NCBI RefSeq assembly: GCF_002135355.1
Contig: NZ_NEGE01000007.1
Location: forward strand, 62,001-126,000
DNA: 64,000 nt
Reading direction: 5' to 3'
From: Acinetobacter sp. ANC 4169
GTDB taxonomy: Bacteria > Pseudomonadota > Gammaproteobacteria > Pseudomonadales > Moraxellaceae
A model generated the notes under the pieces. That model was not told the DNA's origin, did not search any database, and worked only from the letters and a program-made list of their open reading frames with translations. Below, piece after piece: positions 30,934 through 38,887 of this stretch; the first letter of the stretch is position 1; each line of letters begins with the position of its first letter. Made by a program: the position numbers and the translations under genes.

Positions 30934-31401
30934 TTATAAGGGGGCAAGATTTTTAAAAATATGTTTAAGATTATCTAGCATTTTCTCAATTTGTAGCGGT
31001 GTTAAACCATCAAAGGATGGTTCTAAAACAATCAGGCTAAGATCATTAATTTTCTGAATCGTTTGTTGTCCTTTATCTGTTAATGATACTCGGGTAATTC
31101 GGGCATCATCTTCACAACAATAAGTATTCACTAATCCTTCATCTCTTAAACGATAGATCACTTTAGTGGTGGTCGACATTTTAGAAATCAACATTTCCGA
31201 TAGATCAGATACGCTAGCTTTATTTTTGGATTTTAATGCCAGTAAGATACGACGGCGTGAATTATCTAAACCATATTTCTTTAATGCATGATCAACGTTT
31301 TGTATATATTGAGCATGCACTTGAGTAATCCAGTGATATAGAGAATTTTCTAAATTAAAATCTGCAGAGCCAGATAAAAACTTATTGTATTTTTTTGCCA
31401 C
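30934..31401 (-). CDS. MarR family transcriptional regulator
   Basis: A 155-aa winged-helix MarR-type regulator: HTH segment KNKASVSDLSEMLISKMSTT, wing DEGLVNTYCCEDDARITRVS, and flanking dimer helices. A Cys pair (YCCED) sits in the wing. No effector or transporter gene is next to it; both flanks are very AT-rich non-coding DNA, so its targets must lie elsewhere or it regulates itself. It may have been gained by transfer (inference from base composition). Confidence 0.88.
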   Translation of the reverse strand: MAKKYNKFLSGSADFNLENSLYHWITQVHAQYIQNVDHALKKYGLDNSRRRILLALKSKNKASVSDLSEMLISKMSTTTKVIYRLRDEGLVNTYCCEDDARITRVSLTDKGQQTIQKINDLSLIVLEPSFDGLTPLQIEKMLDNLKHIFKNLAPL

Positions 31402-32152
31402 AACCTCACCTCTTCAAATTTATTAGGACCATTAAAACTATTTTAAAACGCATTCTATTTTATCCTCTCTAATCTTTTTTTACATTTCACCAACTTAATA
31501 TCTGGCATTCATTATTTAGCTATATACACTCTTTTTAATATTAACTCTCCAATTCTTTTTTCTTCTACGAGCCTATTTTTATAAAAAGAATTAGAGAGTC
31601 CAAATTCAGCTACAGTTCCCTTTTATATTTATTTATTGTTATTAGGCAAACTGATTAAATCACTTTAATGGTTAAACGATCTATCACAAAAAATACCATT
31701 TTATTTTTTGCAGATGTGTGAAAATGTGACTGAATAAACATTCATTTATTTTGGAAAAATCATCTATTTTCTACAATTTTTAGCCGATTAAAATAAGTCT
31801 AAATTGAGTTTATAAATTTTTTTATATTTCTTGCTAACAGTAAAATGCTGTTTAATTTAATATTTTCATATATAAAAATTCTATACTTTTAGAGTATAGA
31901 GTTTAGAAAATGGAGGAAAAATAACTTTTCTTTGCTCTCTTACAATATGCATTTTATATAATTTGTTGAATATTCAACAATATATTAGATATCTTTATTG
32001 GGACTCAGTTTAAAGCAGAATTTTTGCTCGGAAATATCGAATTTTCAGGGTCGTAAAACTTTAAAAGAGCTAGACATATACGGAGCCTGAGGAAAAGGGA
32101 AATTTTCTTTTAAGCTTTTCCCGTCTTAGCGCTGAATAAATTTAAAAGTGAT
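31402..32152. other. AT-rich non-coding region with hairpins
   Basis: About 750 bp without a supportable gene, upstream of the MarR gene and downstream of pyrE. Features seen: an interrupted 16-bp stem at 31545-31598, a hairpin CTATACT/AGTATAG at about 31881-31899, and a perfect palindrome TTGTTGAATATTCAACAA around 31962-31979. A GGAGG near 31911 is not followed by an ORF of useful length. Confidence 0.6.
31545..31598. repeat. Long imperfect inverted repeat
   Basis: CTCTCCAATTCTTTTT (31545-31560) pairs with AAAAAGAATTAGAGAG (31583-31598) with a single mismatch and a 22-nt loop. No U run follows on either strand. It could be a remnant of a small mobile element or an RNA structure. Confidence 0.65.
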
Positions 32153-32178
32153 AAAAAGGAAGCCTCAGCTTCCTTTTT
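32153..32178 (-). terminator. Intrinsic terminator of pyrE
   Basis: AAAAAGGAAGC/GCTTCCTTTTT perfect stem with CTCA loop, 16 bp after the pyrE stop. Confidence 0.9.
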
Positions 32179-32193
32179 GAATCTCAGAATTAT

Positions 32194-32844
32194 TTAGATA
32201 CCGTATTTCACACGATAGGCTTCCATTTTTGCTAAAGCTTCTTTCTCGCCTTTAGCATCCAGGAAGTCCATCAAATCTTTCATGGTAATTAAAGCGTGAA
32301 CTGGAATTTCGAGTTCTTTTTGCACTTCCTGAATTGCAGACAATTCGCCTTGACCTTTTTCTTGGCGGTCTAAAGCCACCAATACACCGGCAATTTGCGC
32401 ACCGGCATTTTTAAGAATAGTCACTACTTCACGGATGGCAGTACCCGCAGTAATCACGTCATCAATGATCCAGACTTTTTTACCTTCCACTGAAGCACCA
32501 ACCAATACACCGCCTTCACCGTGATCTTTGGCTTCTTTACGGTTAAAGCCCCAAGGTACGCTCACACCATGATTTTGAGACAATGCCACAGCCGTTGCCG
32601 CTACAAACGGAATACCTTTATATGCAGGGCCAAAAATCACTTCCACATTTTCACATGTAGTTAATTTTGCAGCATAGCCTGAAGCTAAAAGTGACAAGGC
32701 CTCACCATCATTTAACAGACCGGCATTAAAAAAATAAGGACTCACACGACCCGATTTTAAAGTAAACTCACCAAATTTAAGCACACCACGTGATAATGCA
32801 AGTTCGATAAAAGCTTGAGGGTTAAATTGAGCTGGCGAGGTCAT
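32194..32844 (-). CDS. pyrE: Orotate phosphoribosyltransferase
   Basis: Transfers phosphoribose from PRPP to orotate in pyrimidine synthesis. From ATG 32844 it is 216 aa. Motifs: [33 protein letters not shown] flexible loop, and the PRPP site [16 protein letters not shown]. The start is set by GGAG 6 nt upstream; an in-frame ATG at 32856 would add four residues. It is divergent from crc with only 34 bp between the start codons. Confidence 0.97.
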   Translation of the reverse strand: MTSPAQFNPQAFIELALSRGVLKFGEFTLKSGRVSPYFFNAGLLNDGEALSLLASGYAAKLTTCENVEVIFGPAYKGIPFVAATAVALSQNHGVSVPWGFNRKEAKDHGEGGVLVGASVEGKKVWIIDDVITAGTAIREVVTILKNAGAQIAGVLVALDRQEKGQGELSAIQEVQKELEIPVHALITMKDLMDFLDAKGEKEALAKMEAYRVKYGI

Positions 32845-32878
32845 GAGGTGCTCCAAAATTCATAAATAGAGGTAAGAC

Positions 32879-33703
32879 TTGCGCATGATACCAAAGAGTA
32901 GCTATCCAAGTGATCAAAAAATTCTAAGAGTGGTTTCAATTAACGTAAATGGCTTGCGCTCATCAGTGACCAAAGGCTTGCTTGACTGGCTGGAACAGTC
33001 AGATGCCGATGTCATTTGTATGCAGGAAAGCCGGATCACCCATGCGCAGTGGACTGAAAAATTTAGACCTGAAGGCTGGTACACGCACCTGTTCCCGGCA
33101 GAACGTGCAGGCTATGCCGGTACTGCCATTTATAGCCGCCTGCCTTTTGTCTCTGTGACCAATGGTTTGGGCTTTGAACTGGCCGACTCTCAAGGACGCT
33201 TTATTTCTGCCGAATTCGATCTAGGTTTAGACAAGCCTGTATACATCTGTTCACTGTATTTGCCTTCAGGTTCATCGGGTGAAGAAGCCCAGGCCCGTAA
33301 AGATCACTTTCTAGATCAATATCAGCACATCTTAAAACAATGGCGAGATGAAGATAAATCCATCATTGTTTGTGGTGATTACAACATTGTGCACAAGCGT
33401 ATCGATATTAAAAACTGGTCAGGCAACCAGAAATCCTCTGGCTGCTTACCACATGAACGTGCATGGTTAGACCATATTTATGATGACCTTGGCTATGTCG
33501 ATACTTTCCGTGAAGTACGTCAAGAAGCGGAACTTTATTCATGGTGGTCCAACCGCGGCCAGGCCCGTGCCAAAAACGTCGGTTGGCGCATCGATTATCA
33601 GGCCTGCTCACCGGACTGGAAAGCACGTACCGTCAATGCCTGGGTCTATAAAGACAGCTGGTTTAGCGACCATGCACCCGTCATTATTGATTATAAAATC
33701 TGA
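32879..33703 (+). CDS. crc: Crc-like protein (exonuclease III fold)
   Basis: A 274-aa endonuclease/exonuclease/phosphatase-fold protein. Divergence from pyrE is the Pseudomonas crc context, and the sequence follows Crc throughout (RVVSINVNGLRSSVTKGLLDWL, ERAWLDHIYDDLGYVDTFRE, WRIDYQ). Crc in Pseudomonas helps repress catabolic mRNAs; A. baylyi Crc affects aromatic catabolism. Unlike Pseudomonas Crc, the nuclease residues are present: Glu in CMQESR, Asp/Asn in CGDYNIVH, Asp-His in FSDHAP. So AP-endonuclease activity (Xth) is an alternative. TTG 32879 has AGAGG 6 nt upstream; ATG 32885 is possible. Confidence 0.82.
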   Translation: MRMIPKSSYPSDQKILRVVSINVNGLRSSVTKGLLDWLEQSDADVICMQESRITHAQWTEKFRPEGWYTHLFPAERAGYAGTAIYSRLPFVSVTNGLGFELADSQGRFISAEFDLGLDKPVYICSLYLPSGSSGEEAQARKDHFLDQYQHILKQWRDEDKSIIVCGDYNIVHKRIDIKNWSGNQKSSGCLPHERAWLDHIYDDLGYVDTFREVRQEAELYSWWSNRGQARAKNVGWRIDYQACSPDWKARTVNAWVYKDSWFSDHAPVIIDYKI

Positions 33704-33717
33704 TCTAATGCTTATTT

Positions 33718-33737
33718 GAGTGAACATATGTTCACTC
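33718..33737. promoter_or_regulatory. Perfect 20-bp palindrome downstream of crc
   Basis: GAGTGAACATATGTTCACTC reads the same on both strands. It sits 15 bp after the crc stop and about 75-95 bp before the inferred 5' end of the small RNA. No U run follows, so an operator is more likely than a terminator. The regulator is unknown. Confidence 0.6.
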
Positions 33738-33752
33738 TATACCATCTAAAAT

Positions 33753-33810
33753 CTTACAGCACTTGACGCGTTTGTGTATTTTTATACAAGTGTTTTAAGT
33801 GCATTATAGC
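33753..33810 (+). promoter_or_regulatory. Putative promoter region of the GGA-rich small RNA
   Basis: TATAGC at 33805-33810 could be a -10 box (a weak TTATAC lies 17 bp upstream). An alternative is TTGACG at 33763-33768 with TACAAG at 33785-33790. CTTACA at 33753-33758 matches one half of the Pseudomonas GacA site TGTAAG-N6-CTTACA; the other half is absent. Confidence 0.35.
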
Positions 33811-33965
33811 TTCACGGCAAAGGGATAAGTCAGGATGACTCAAAAGGACAGGACGCCGTAGGATGAAACAAAATAAACAACAGATGTTGCTTATTTTGCA
33901 AGGAAGAGACAATGGACGTTGAATTGAGACCCGCATGATCAGGATGATTAAATGCGGGTTTTCTC
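33811..33965 (+). ncRNA. Candidate CsrA/RsmA-sequestering small RNA (RsmX/Y/Z-like)
   Basis: Eight GGA motifs fall in 33823-33944 (GGA at 33823, 33833, 33846, 33851, 33861, 33902, 33914 and 33942; mostly AGGA). Three are in hairpin loops: AGTC-AGGAT-GACT (33828-33840), CAAT-GGAC-GTTG (33910-33921) and AGGAT at the apex of the terminator. ACGGC/GCCGT (33814-33818 with 33855-33859) closes a 5' domain; a long hairpin CAAAATAA...TTATTTTG with inner CAAC/GTTG spans 33869-33898. The RNA would end at the ACCCGCAT/ATGCGGGT terminator. Such RNAs titrate CsrA/RsmA under GacS/GacA control in relatives. The 5' end is a guess. Confidence 0.75.
33929..33965 (+). terminator. Terminator of the GGA-rich small RNA
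   Basis: ACCCGCAT (33929-33936) pairs with ATGCGGGT (33952-33959), extended by GATC/GATT pairing to an AGGAT apex, then TTTTCTCTATTTT. Terminator and eighth GGA loop are the same hairpin. Confidence 0.85.
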
Positions 33966-34170
33966 TATTTTGAGCTAGCCATTTTTTATAATCCCCATAA
34001 CAACCCAAAAATCAATTTATTCTTCTCTATGCCACTATATTGGCAAATTTCAATGTCAGTTTGATGACATCTGCATTTATTTTCTAATCCTGAATAGTTT
34101 AAATTCGCTCTAGAGCTTATGGATGATTTTCGCTAGGCTATTACAGAATAGAAAATGGAATAATTCACTT

Positions 34171-34518
34171 ATGCTTAAAATTTATGGCATCAAAAACTGT
34201 AATTCAATGAAAAAAGCCTTCGATCTGCTCAATGAACTCGGGCTTGCTTATGAATTTCACGATTACAAGAAAAACGGCATTGCTGCTGAAACGCTAAAAA
34301 CATGGCTAGATGCCAAAGGTCAGGAAGTAATTCTCAATAAAAAAGGCACCACTTGGCGCAAATTGAGCGAAACGGAACAACAAGTTGCATTAGCCAGTGA
34401 AAACAACCTCATTGAAGCGCTGACTCACCATAACAGCTTGATCAAACGCCCGGTGCTTGAAACAGCTTCAGGTTATATCGTGGGCTTTGATGAAGACGCG
34501 TATCGGTCATTAAAATAA
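34171..34518 (+). CDS. ArsC/Spx family reductase, YffB-like
   Basis: A 115-aa thioredoxin-fold protein of the ArsC family closest to YffB: IYGIKNCNSMKKA (single Cys, no CxxC), YEFHDYKKNGI, NKKGTTWRKL and IKRPVLE. YffB-type members are thought to be glutathione-dependent thiol reductases rather than arsenate reductases. The start is ATG 34171; an upstream start at 34123 adds unrelated residues. It ends at a terminator shared with the convergent DUF2147 gene. Confidence 0.9.
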   Translation: MLKIYGIKNCNSMKKAFDLLNELGLAYEFHDYKKNGIAAETLKTWLDAKGQEVILNKKGTTWRKLSETEQQVALASENNLIEALTHHNSLIKRPVLETASGYIVGFDEDAYRSLK

Positions 34519-34539
34519 GCATACTGCATCACCCAGATT

Positions 34540-34568
34540 AAAAAAGCCTGACAATGTCAGGCTTTTTT
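34540..34568. terminator. Bidirectional terminator
   Basis: AAAAAGCCTGAC/GTCAGGCTTTTT stem with A and T flanks, between convergent genes at 34518 and 34594. Confidence 0.9.
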
Positions 34569-34593
34569 GTTTAATCCATTTGGCTCAGCAAAC

Positions 34594-35031
34594 TTAGTTT
34601 GCGCGAATCCAAGTTTGGTTACGACCTAAAACGGATACGCCAATAAAGCCGCGTAATTCTAGCGTTTTACCGCCATTCGCTAGTTCGCCTTTTAATTTGT
34701 AAGTTTTGCCAGAAGAAGGGTCAAGAATAGTACCTTCCTCATAGTTTGTGCCACCTACGTTTTTAAGACCGTGAACAATCTTTAAACCTTTTAAAGATTT
34801 ATTGTGATACGGACCCTCACATTTCTTACATGCCTGTTCTTCGCCCGGCGTCAAAACTTTTTGAATGCTCGCAGACAATGTGCCATTTTTTTGTTCAGTA
34901 AATTTTACGATTGCTTTTGGTTGTTTTGTTTTGTCGTCAATCGTTTTCCAAACTGTGCCATTTAAAGGATCAGCAGCATTTGCCAAAACTGTTAATCCGA
35001 GCAATCCTAATGCAAGTGCAATTTTTTTCAT
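34594..35031 (-). CDS. DUF2147 secreted protein
   Basis: A 145-aa exported protein: signal peptide MKKIALALGLLGLTVLANA, mature start ADPLNGTVWKTIDDKTKQPK, and DUF2147 body with CKKC (residues about 67-70, in EEQACKKCEGPY) and the end RGFIGVSVLGRNQTWIR. The domain is lipocalin-like and common in the periplasm; function is not established. The CxxC may be a disulfide made by the Dsb system also encoded here. Confidence 0.9.
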   Translation of the reverse strand: MKKIALALGLLGLTVLANAADPLNGTVWKTIDDKTKQPKAIVKFTEQKNGTLSASIQKVLTPGEEQACKKCEGPYHNKSLKGLKIVHGLKNVGGTNYEEGTILDPSSGKTYKLKGELANGGKTLELRGFIGVSVLGRNQTWIRAN

Positions 35032-35186
35032 TTTTTTTCATTCCCTAATCTAGTAGTAGACGGCCTTAGTATTAAAAAGTCACAACAATAATGCAATTTT
35101 TGAATGTGACCATATAGTGTAACCTTGTAACTTGTGTTGGTAAATATGCAAACTAAAGCTCCGATAAATAACAAGATGGAAAGAAT

Positions 35187-36098
35187 ATGAAAATAGATCC
35201 GGTATGGAAACAACTCATTACTGAAAGCTTTTTAAAAACAACCATCCGCACACCAAGTCAATTTAATTTACCGCCAAGTGCGGCACGTTTTGCCATAGAA
35301 CAAATGTGCCGCTTATTTCCACAGAATAAAGATGTCAGCATTCGCCCTCTTCGTCTTGCCGGCTTGCATGCAGAAGAAATCAAACCAGTAAATGAAGCCA
35401 CTCAACTCATTTTATATGTTCACGGCGGTGCCTTCTATTTAGGTTCATTAAATACTCATCGGGCATTTTTATCCGACATGGTGGCACGCACCCAAATGCA
35501 GGTGATTCATGTGGATTATCCTCTGGCGCCTGAACAGCCCTTTCCTGAAGCCCTGGATGCACTGTTTGATGTGTACAATATTTTGCTCGACCAAGGTATA
35601 CAGGCCAAAGATATTATTTTGTCCGGTGACTCCTGTGGTGCCAATCTGGCTTTAGCCTTGGCGCTAAAAATTCGGGATGAACAGCTGCCTCAAGTCAGTG
35701 GTCTGATGCTGTTGTCACCCTTTTTAGATTTAACCCTGACCAGTGAATCCTTACGCTTCAACCAGAAACATGATGCGCTATTGTCTATTGAAACCTTAGA
35801 AACAGGGATTGATTATTACGTACCGAAAGCTATGGATAAATCACATCCTGCTATTTCTCCCCTGTTTGCGGATTTGACCGGATTACCTCCAACGCTGGTA
35901 CAGGTGGGATCGAAAGAAATTCTATTGGATGATGCGCAGCGCTTTAAAGAAAAAGCAGAGCAGGCCAACGTACAGGTGACATTTAAACTCTATACCGGCA
36001 TGTGGCACAATTTTCAGATGTTCCATGCCTGGTTTGATGAAGCTAAGCAGGCAATGGCCGATCTGGCTGAATTTGCCCATGCACTCGATCAAAGTTAA
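35187..36098 (+). CDS. Alpha/beta hydrolase, hormone-sensitive lipase family
   Basis: A 303-aa esterase/lipase: oxyanion HGGAFYLGS (about residues 76-84), nucleophile elbow GDSCGANLA (Ser near 151), acid in GSKEILLDDA and His in MWHNFQMFHAW. No signal peptide, so cytoplasmic. The family hydrolyses short acyl esters; the substrate is not evident. It stands alone, divergent from the DUF2147 gene. Confidence 0.92.
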   Translation: MKIDPVWKQLITESFLKTTIRTPSQFNLPPSAARFAIEQMCRLFPQNKDVSIRPLRLAGLHAEEIKPVNEATQLILYVHGGAFYLGSLNTHRAFLSDMVARTQMQVIHVDYPLAPEQPFPEALDALFDVYNILLDQGIQAKDIILSGDSCGANLALALALKIRDEQLPQVSGLMLLSPFLDLTLTSESLRFNQKHDALLSIETLETGIDYYVPKAMDKSHPAISPLFADLTGLPPTLVQVGSKEILLDDAQRFKEKAEQANVQVTFKLYTGMWHNFQMFHAWFDEAKQAMADLAEFAHALDQS

Positions 36099-36124
36099 AT
36101 TTAATCGGCGATTAAACCTCTTTC

Positions 36125-36150
36125 AAAAAAAAGGTCAGCCGAAGCTGACC
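36125..36150 (-). terminator. Intrinsic terminator of azoR
   Basis: GGTCAGC/GCTGACC with a CGAA loop; a run of eight A gives the minus-strand U tract. It lies 31 bp after the azoR stop, in the gap with the convergent hydrolase. Confidence 0.85.
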
Positions 36151-36181
36151 AAAGAGGAATCATGTATTGGAGAATTGCAAA

Positions 36182-36748
36182 TTACAGGCTTTTTACCTGA
36201 GCTAAAGCGCTGGCAATTGCCTGATCTTTTAACTCTGCACCCATATTGACACCTTCAGCACGGATAATTTCCACATCATTCACACCGGTAAAGTTAAATA
36301 CAGTTTTTAAAAAGCCTTCCTGGAAATCTGCCGGGCTATTTTCACCATACACACCACCACGGCTACTGGCGATATAGGCTTTTTTCTCGCCGGCCAAACC
36401 TACAGGACCATTTTCAGTATATTTAAAGGTTTTACCTGCCACACTAATACGGTCAATCCAGGCTTTTAGAGTAGAGGGCAAGCCAAAGTTATACATCGCT
36501 GCACCAACGACGACGACATCTGCATCCAGATACTGCTGAATAATTTTTTCACCCAAGGCTGTCTGTTCAGCATCTTGCCCCATCAAAATTTCAGCGGTTA
36601 AATGTGGAATGGGCTGTTTTGCCAAATCTAGATATTCTACGCTTGCATCTGCATGCTTGGCTTGCAATTGAGTGACAATCGCCTGACTCAATTGGCGTGA
36701 AACAGAAGCATCACCTAAAATACTGGAATCGATATGTAAAACTTTCAT
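36182..36748 (-). CDS. azoR: FMN-dependent NADH-azoreductase
   Basis: Flavodoxin-fold quinone/azo reductase using NADH by two-electron transfer, protecting against quinones. It has 188 aa from ATG 36748, chosen because AAGGT lies about 8 nt upstream and family members begin MKVLHIDSS. FMN-binding SSILGDASVSRQLS, the PMYNFGLPSTLKAWIDR-type segment (here AMYNFGLPSTLKAWIDR) and SSRGGVYG are all present. Confidence 0.94.
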   Translation of the reverse strand: MKVLHIDSSILGDASVSRQLSQAIVTQLQAKHADASVEYLDLAKQPIPHLTAEILMGQDAEQTALGEKIIQQYLDADVVVVGAAMYNFGLPSTLKAWIDRISVAGKTFKYTENGPVGLAGEKKAYIASSRGGVYGENSPADFQEGFLKTVFNFTGVNDVEIIRAEGVNMGAELKDQAIASALAQVKSL

Positions 36749-37006
36749 GCCTGTTACCTTCATCTCTATTTATTCAATGTAGGCATTTTAATCGCCCAAC
36801 AAAAATAGAATAATAGGCTTATACACAACACAACGTTCCATATTTAAAACAATAATGATTCAGACTAACTACTCTTGAGACCAGAAAGTACAAAAAACAG
36901 GCATTACTATTGCTAAAAAAACGTGCTATGTTGTGAATTATTAAAAATAAATCTACTTAATTCACATTAATTTATGATTTAAAGACCCAAGGATTATATC
37001 TATCGA

Positions 37007-38206
37007 ATGAAGCCAATCTTTTCACCGAATCACACCTTCTCGTTCAAAGAAAAAATTGCGAAATACCTGTTAGAAGATGGGGGCGTAATGAACTGGAGTG
37101 TCCTGAATAAATGCATTTTGATGCTGATTTTAGGAAGTTCGGTGCATATAATCTGGATTATCTGGAAAATTTTTGTACTTTTATCCCCTGAAGTCTGGCC
37201 CTGGGTAAATTTACCCTTGCTCAAACTACAGCTGGAAATGAATATCCTGATTTTGACCATCTTTATTGGGCTGATTTACCCATGTTCGGCATGGCGTAAA
37301 AAAGCTTGGGTACAGCAATGGTTACCCTATTTATCCGTGGGTATTTTGGTCATTTCCTTATGTCGTGATGGCTATGTCGTCGGCGTGCTCAGTCCCGCCA
37401 GCATGATCACTTACATGAGTCTGGTCACTGTAGGCTTAGTGCTGTTTAACCGTAAAATCGTTTATTGCGCTCTCATCCCCGCTACATTATTTTTATTCGC
37501 TTGTGGCTATTTAAGTCTGCAAGGTCAAATCAGTTACGGTCCGTTGTTTCATCTGGACACCATGCCCTACCAGAGTATGTTTTGGGTGCTGACGATGATG
37601 TATTTCATCGTACCCATTTTAATTACCTGCCTCATTTTATTTGAAATTTTACTTAGCCAGTGGCGCCACCGAGAAAAACTGATTCAGCATTTAAGTCAGA
37701 TTGACCCGCTGACCAACGCGCTTAACCGACGCAGCATCAATTACTGCCTGGAAAAACTGGAACGCAAGCCAAGTACAGCTTATGCGTTGGTCTTAATTGA
37801 CCTCGATCACTTCAAGCGCATTAATGACCAATACGGGCATGATAAAGGCGATGAAACCCTGATCCAGGTCAGTCAAGTTCTGTCACAGATTATTCGGGAT
37901 AGTGATGTGGTCGGTCGCTTTGGCGGAGAAGAATTTATTCTGATTCTGAATCAGTCTTCTTTGGAACAGGCTCAAATTATTGCCGAGCGTTGTCGTCAGG
38001 CCATTCAACAACTTCATTTATGCAGTGATTCCGGGGAAACTATTCCGATTACTGCAAGTTTTGGCATTGCACTATCCAGAAAAACACTGAATTCACAACA
38101 ATTATTAAGCCAGGCAGATAAGGCGCTGTATGCAGCTAAAGCCTGCGGACGCAATCAGGTCAAATGCTATCAGGAAGAGCTTTTTACTGAACCCAAGCCC
38201 TGCTAA
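37007..38206 (+). CDS. Membrane-bound diguanylate cyclase (GGDEF)
   Basis: Makes cyclic di-GMP from two GTP. It has 399 aa: an N-terminal region of about six membrane helices (residues about 40-220) with no named sensor domain, then a GGDEF domain (about 235-390). The signature is GGEEF in VGRFGGEEFILIL, with DPLTNALNRRS before it, and an RxxD inhibitory site (RDSD) five residues upstream, so feedback by c-di-GMP is expected. Its stop overlaps the stop of the convergent GST gene. Confidence 0.93.
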   Translation: MKPIFSPNHTFSFKEKIAKYLLEDGGVMNWSVLNKCILMLILGSSVHIIWIIWKIFVLLSPEVWPWVNLPLLKLQLEMNILILTIFIGLIYPCSAWRKKAWVQQWLPYLSVGILVISLCRDGYVVGVLSPASMITYMSLVTVGLVLFNRKIVYCALIPATLFLFACGYLSLQGQISYGPLFHLDTMPYQSMFWVLTMMYFIVPILITCLILFEILLSQWRHREKLIQHLSQIDPLTNALNRRSINYCLEKLERKPSTAYALVLIDLDHFKRINDQYGHDKGDETLIQVSQVLSQIIRDSDVVGRFGGEEFILILNQSSLEQAQIIAERCRQAIQQLHLCSDSGETIPITASFGIALSRKTLNSQQLLSQADKALYAAKACGRNQVKCYQEELFTEPKPC

Positions 38207-38883
38207 AGCGGTTTCTGCTGATACGACTCTAAATAATTCACCCAGGCATCTTCTTGCAATGCAGCATCCAGCCACGCCTTCACGGCCGGCTGTTGCAGCA
38301 TGGTGTGCATATACTGCTGTGTCGACTCACTGACCGGTAAGGCATAGGTCATTAAACGGGTGACTACCGGGGCATAAAATGCATCGGCAATTGAAAATTC
38401 ACCACATAAAAAACCGTTCACCTCTGGACGTTCTGACCAGATCTGCTCGATACGGGCCACATCGTCACGTAATGCTGCATCGTCCTGCCATAAACGCTTA
38501 CCCACATCGGCTAAATGGGCGCGGATATTCATCCCACAGGCGTTGCGCAAAGCGGTAAATCCGCTGTGCATTTCCGCCGCAATACAACGTGCCCGTGCCC
38601 GCTGCTTGACATTTTGCGGCCACAAATGCTGATCGGGATGCCGTTCTGCCAGATATTCACAAATCGCCAGTGAATCCCATAACATCAAGTCATGATCGAC
38701 CAATACCGGCACTTTACCATTCAGGTTAATCGCCAGAACATCCTGTTTAAAAGTACCGGTATTACGCTCCGCCGGAAATGGCAGCATAATTTCTTCAAAC
38801 GGTAAATTGAAAGCTTTCAGCACCAGCCACGGGCGCATGGACCAGCTGGAATAATTTTTATTGGCAATATAGAGCTGATACAT
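38203..38883 (-). CDS. Glutathione S-transferase family protein
   Basis: A 226-aa GST: thioredoxin-fold N-terminal domain with NKNYSSWSMRPWLVLKAF (Ser likely at the glutathione site), GKVPVLVDHDLMLWDSLAI, and an all-helical C-terminal domain. This SSWSxRPW type is common and largely uncharacterised. It lies 4 bp after dsbD on the same strand, so both are probably co-transcribed, and it overlaps the convergent cyclase gene by 4 bp. Confidence 0.92.
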   Translation of the reverse strand: MYQLYIANKNYSSWSMRPWLVLKAFNLPFEEIMLPFPAERNTGTFKQDVLAINLNGKVPVLVDHDLMLWDSLAICEYLAERHPDQHLWPQNVKQRARARCIAAEMHSGFTALRNACGMNIRAHLADVGKRLWQDDAALRDDVARIEQIWSERPEVNGFLCGEFSIADAFYAPVVTRLMTYALPVSESTQQYMHTMLQQPAVKAWLDAALQEDAWVNYLESYQQKPL

Positions 38884-38887
38884 GAAA

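Noticed and set aside
33718..33737. Palindrome as crc terminator
   Set aside because: No U tract follows on either strand; an operator fits better.
33861..33885. A-rich Hfq/Crc-type motif within the small RNA
   Set aside because: AACAAAATAAACAACA resembles catabolite-activity motifs, but it is predicted to be paired with TTATTTTG, so I do not claim a CrcZ-like function.
33754..34008. 84-codon minus-strand ORF
   Set aside because: Exactly antisense to the GGA-rich RNA and its terminator; Cys/Leu-rich peptide without family resemblance.
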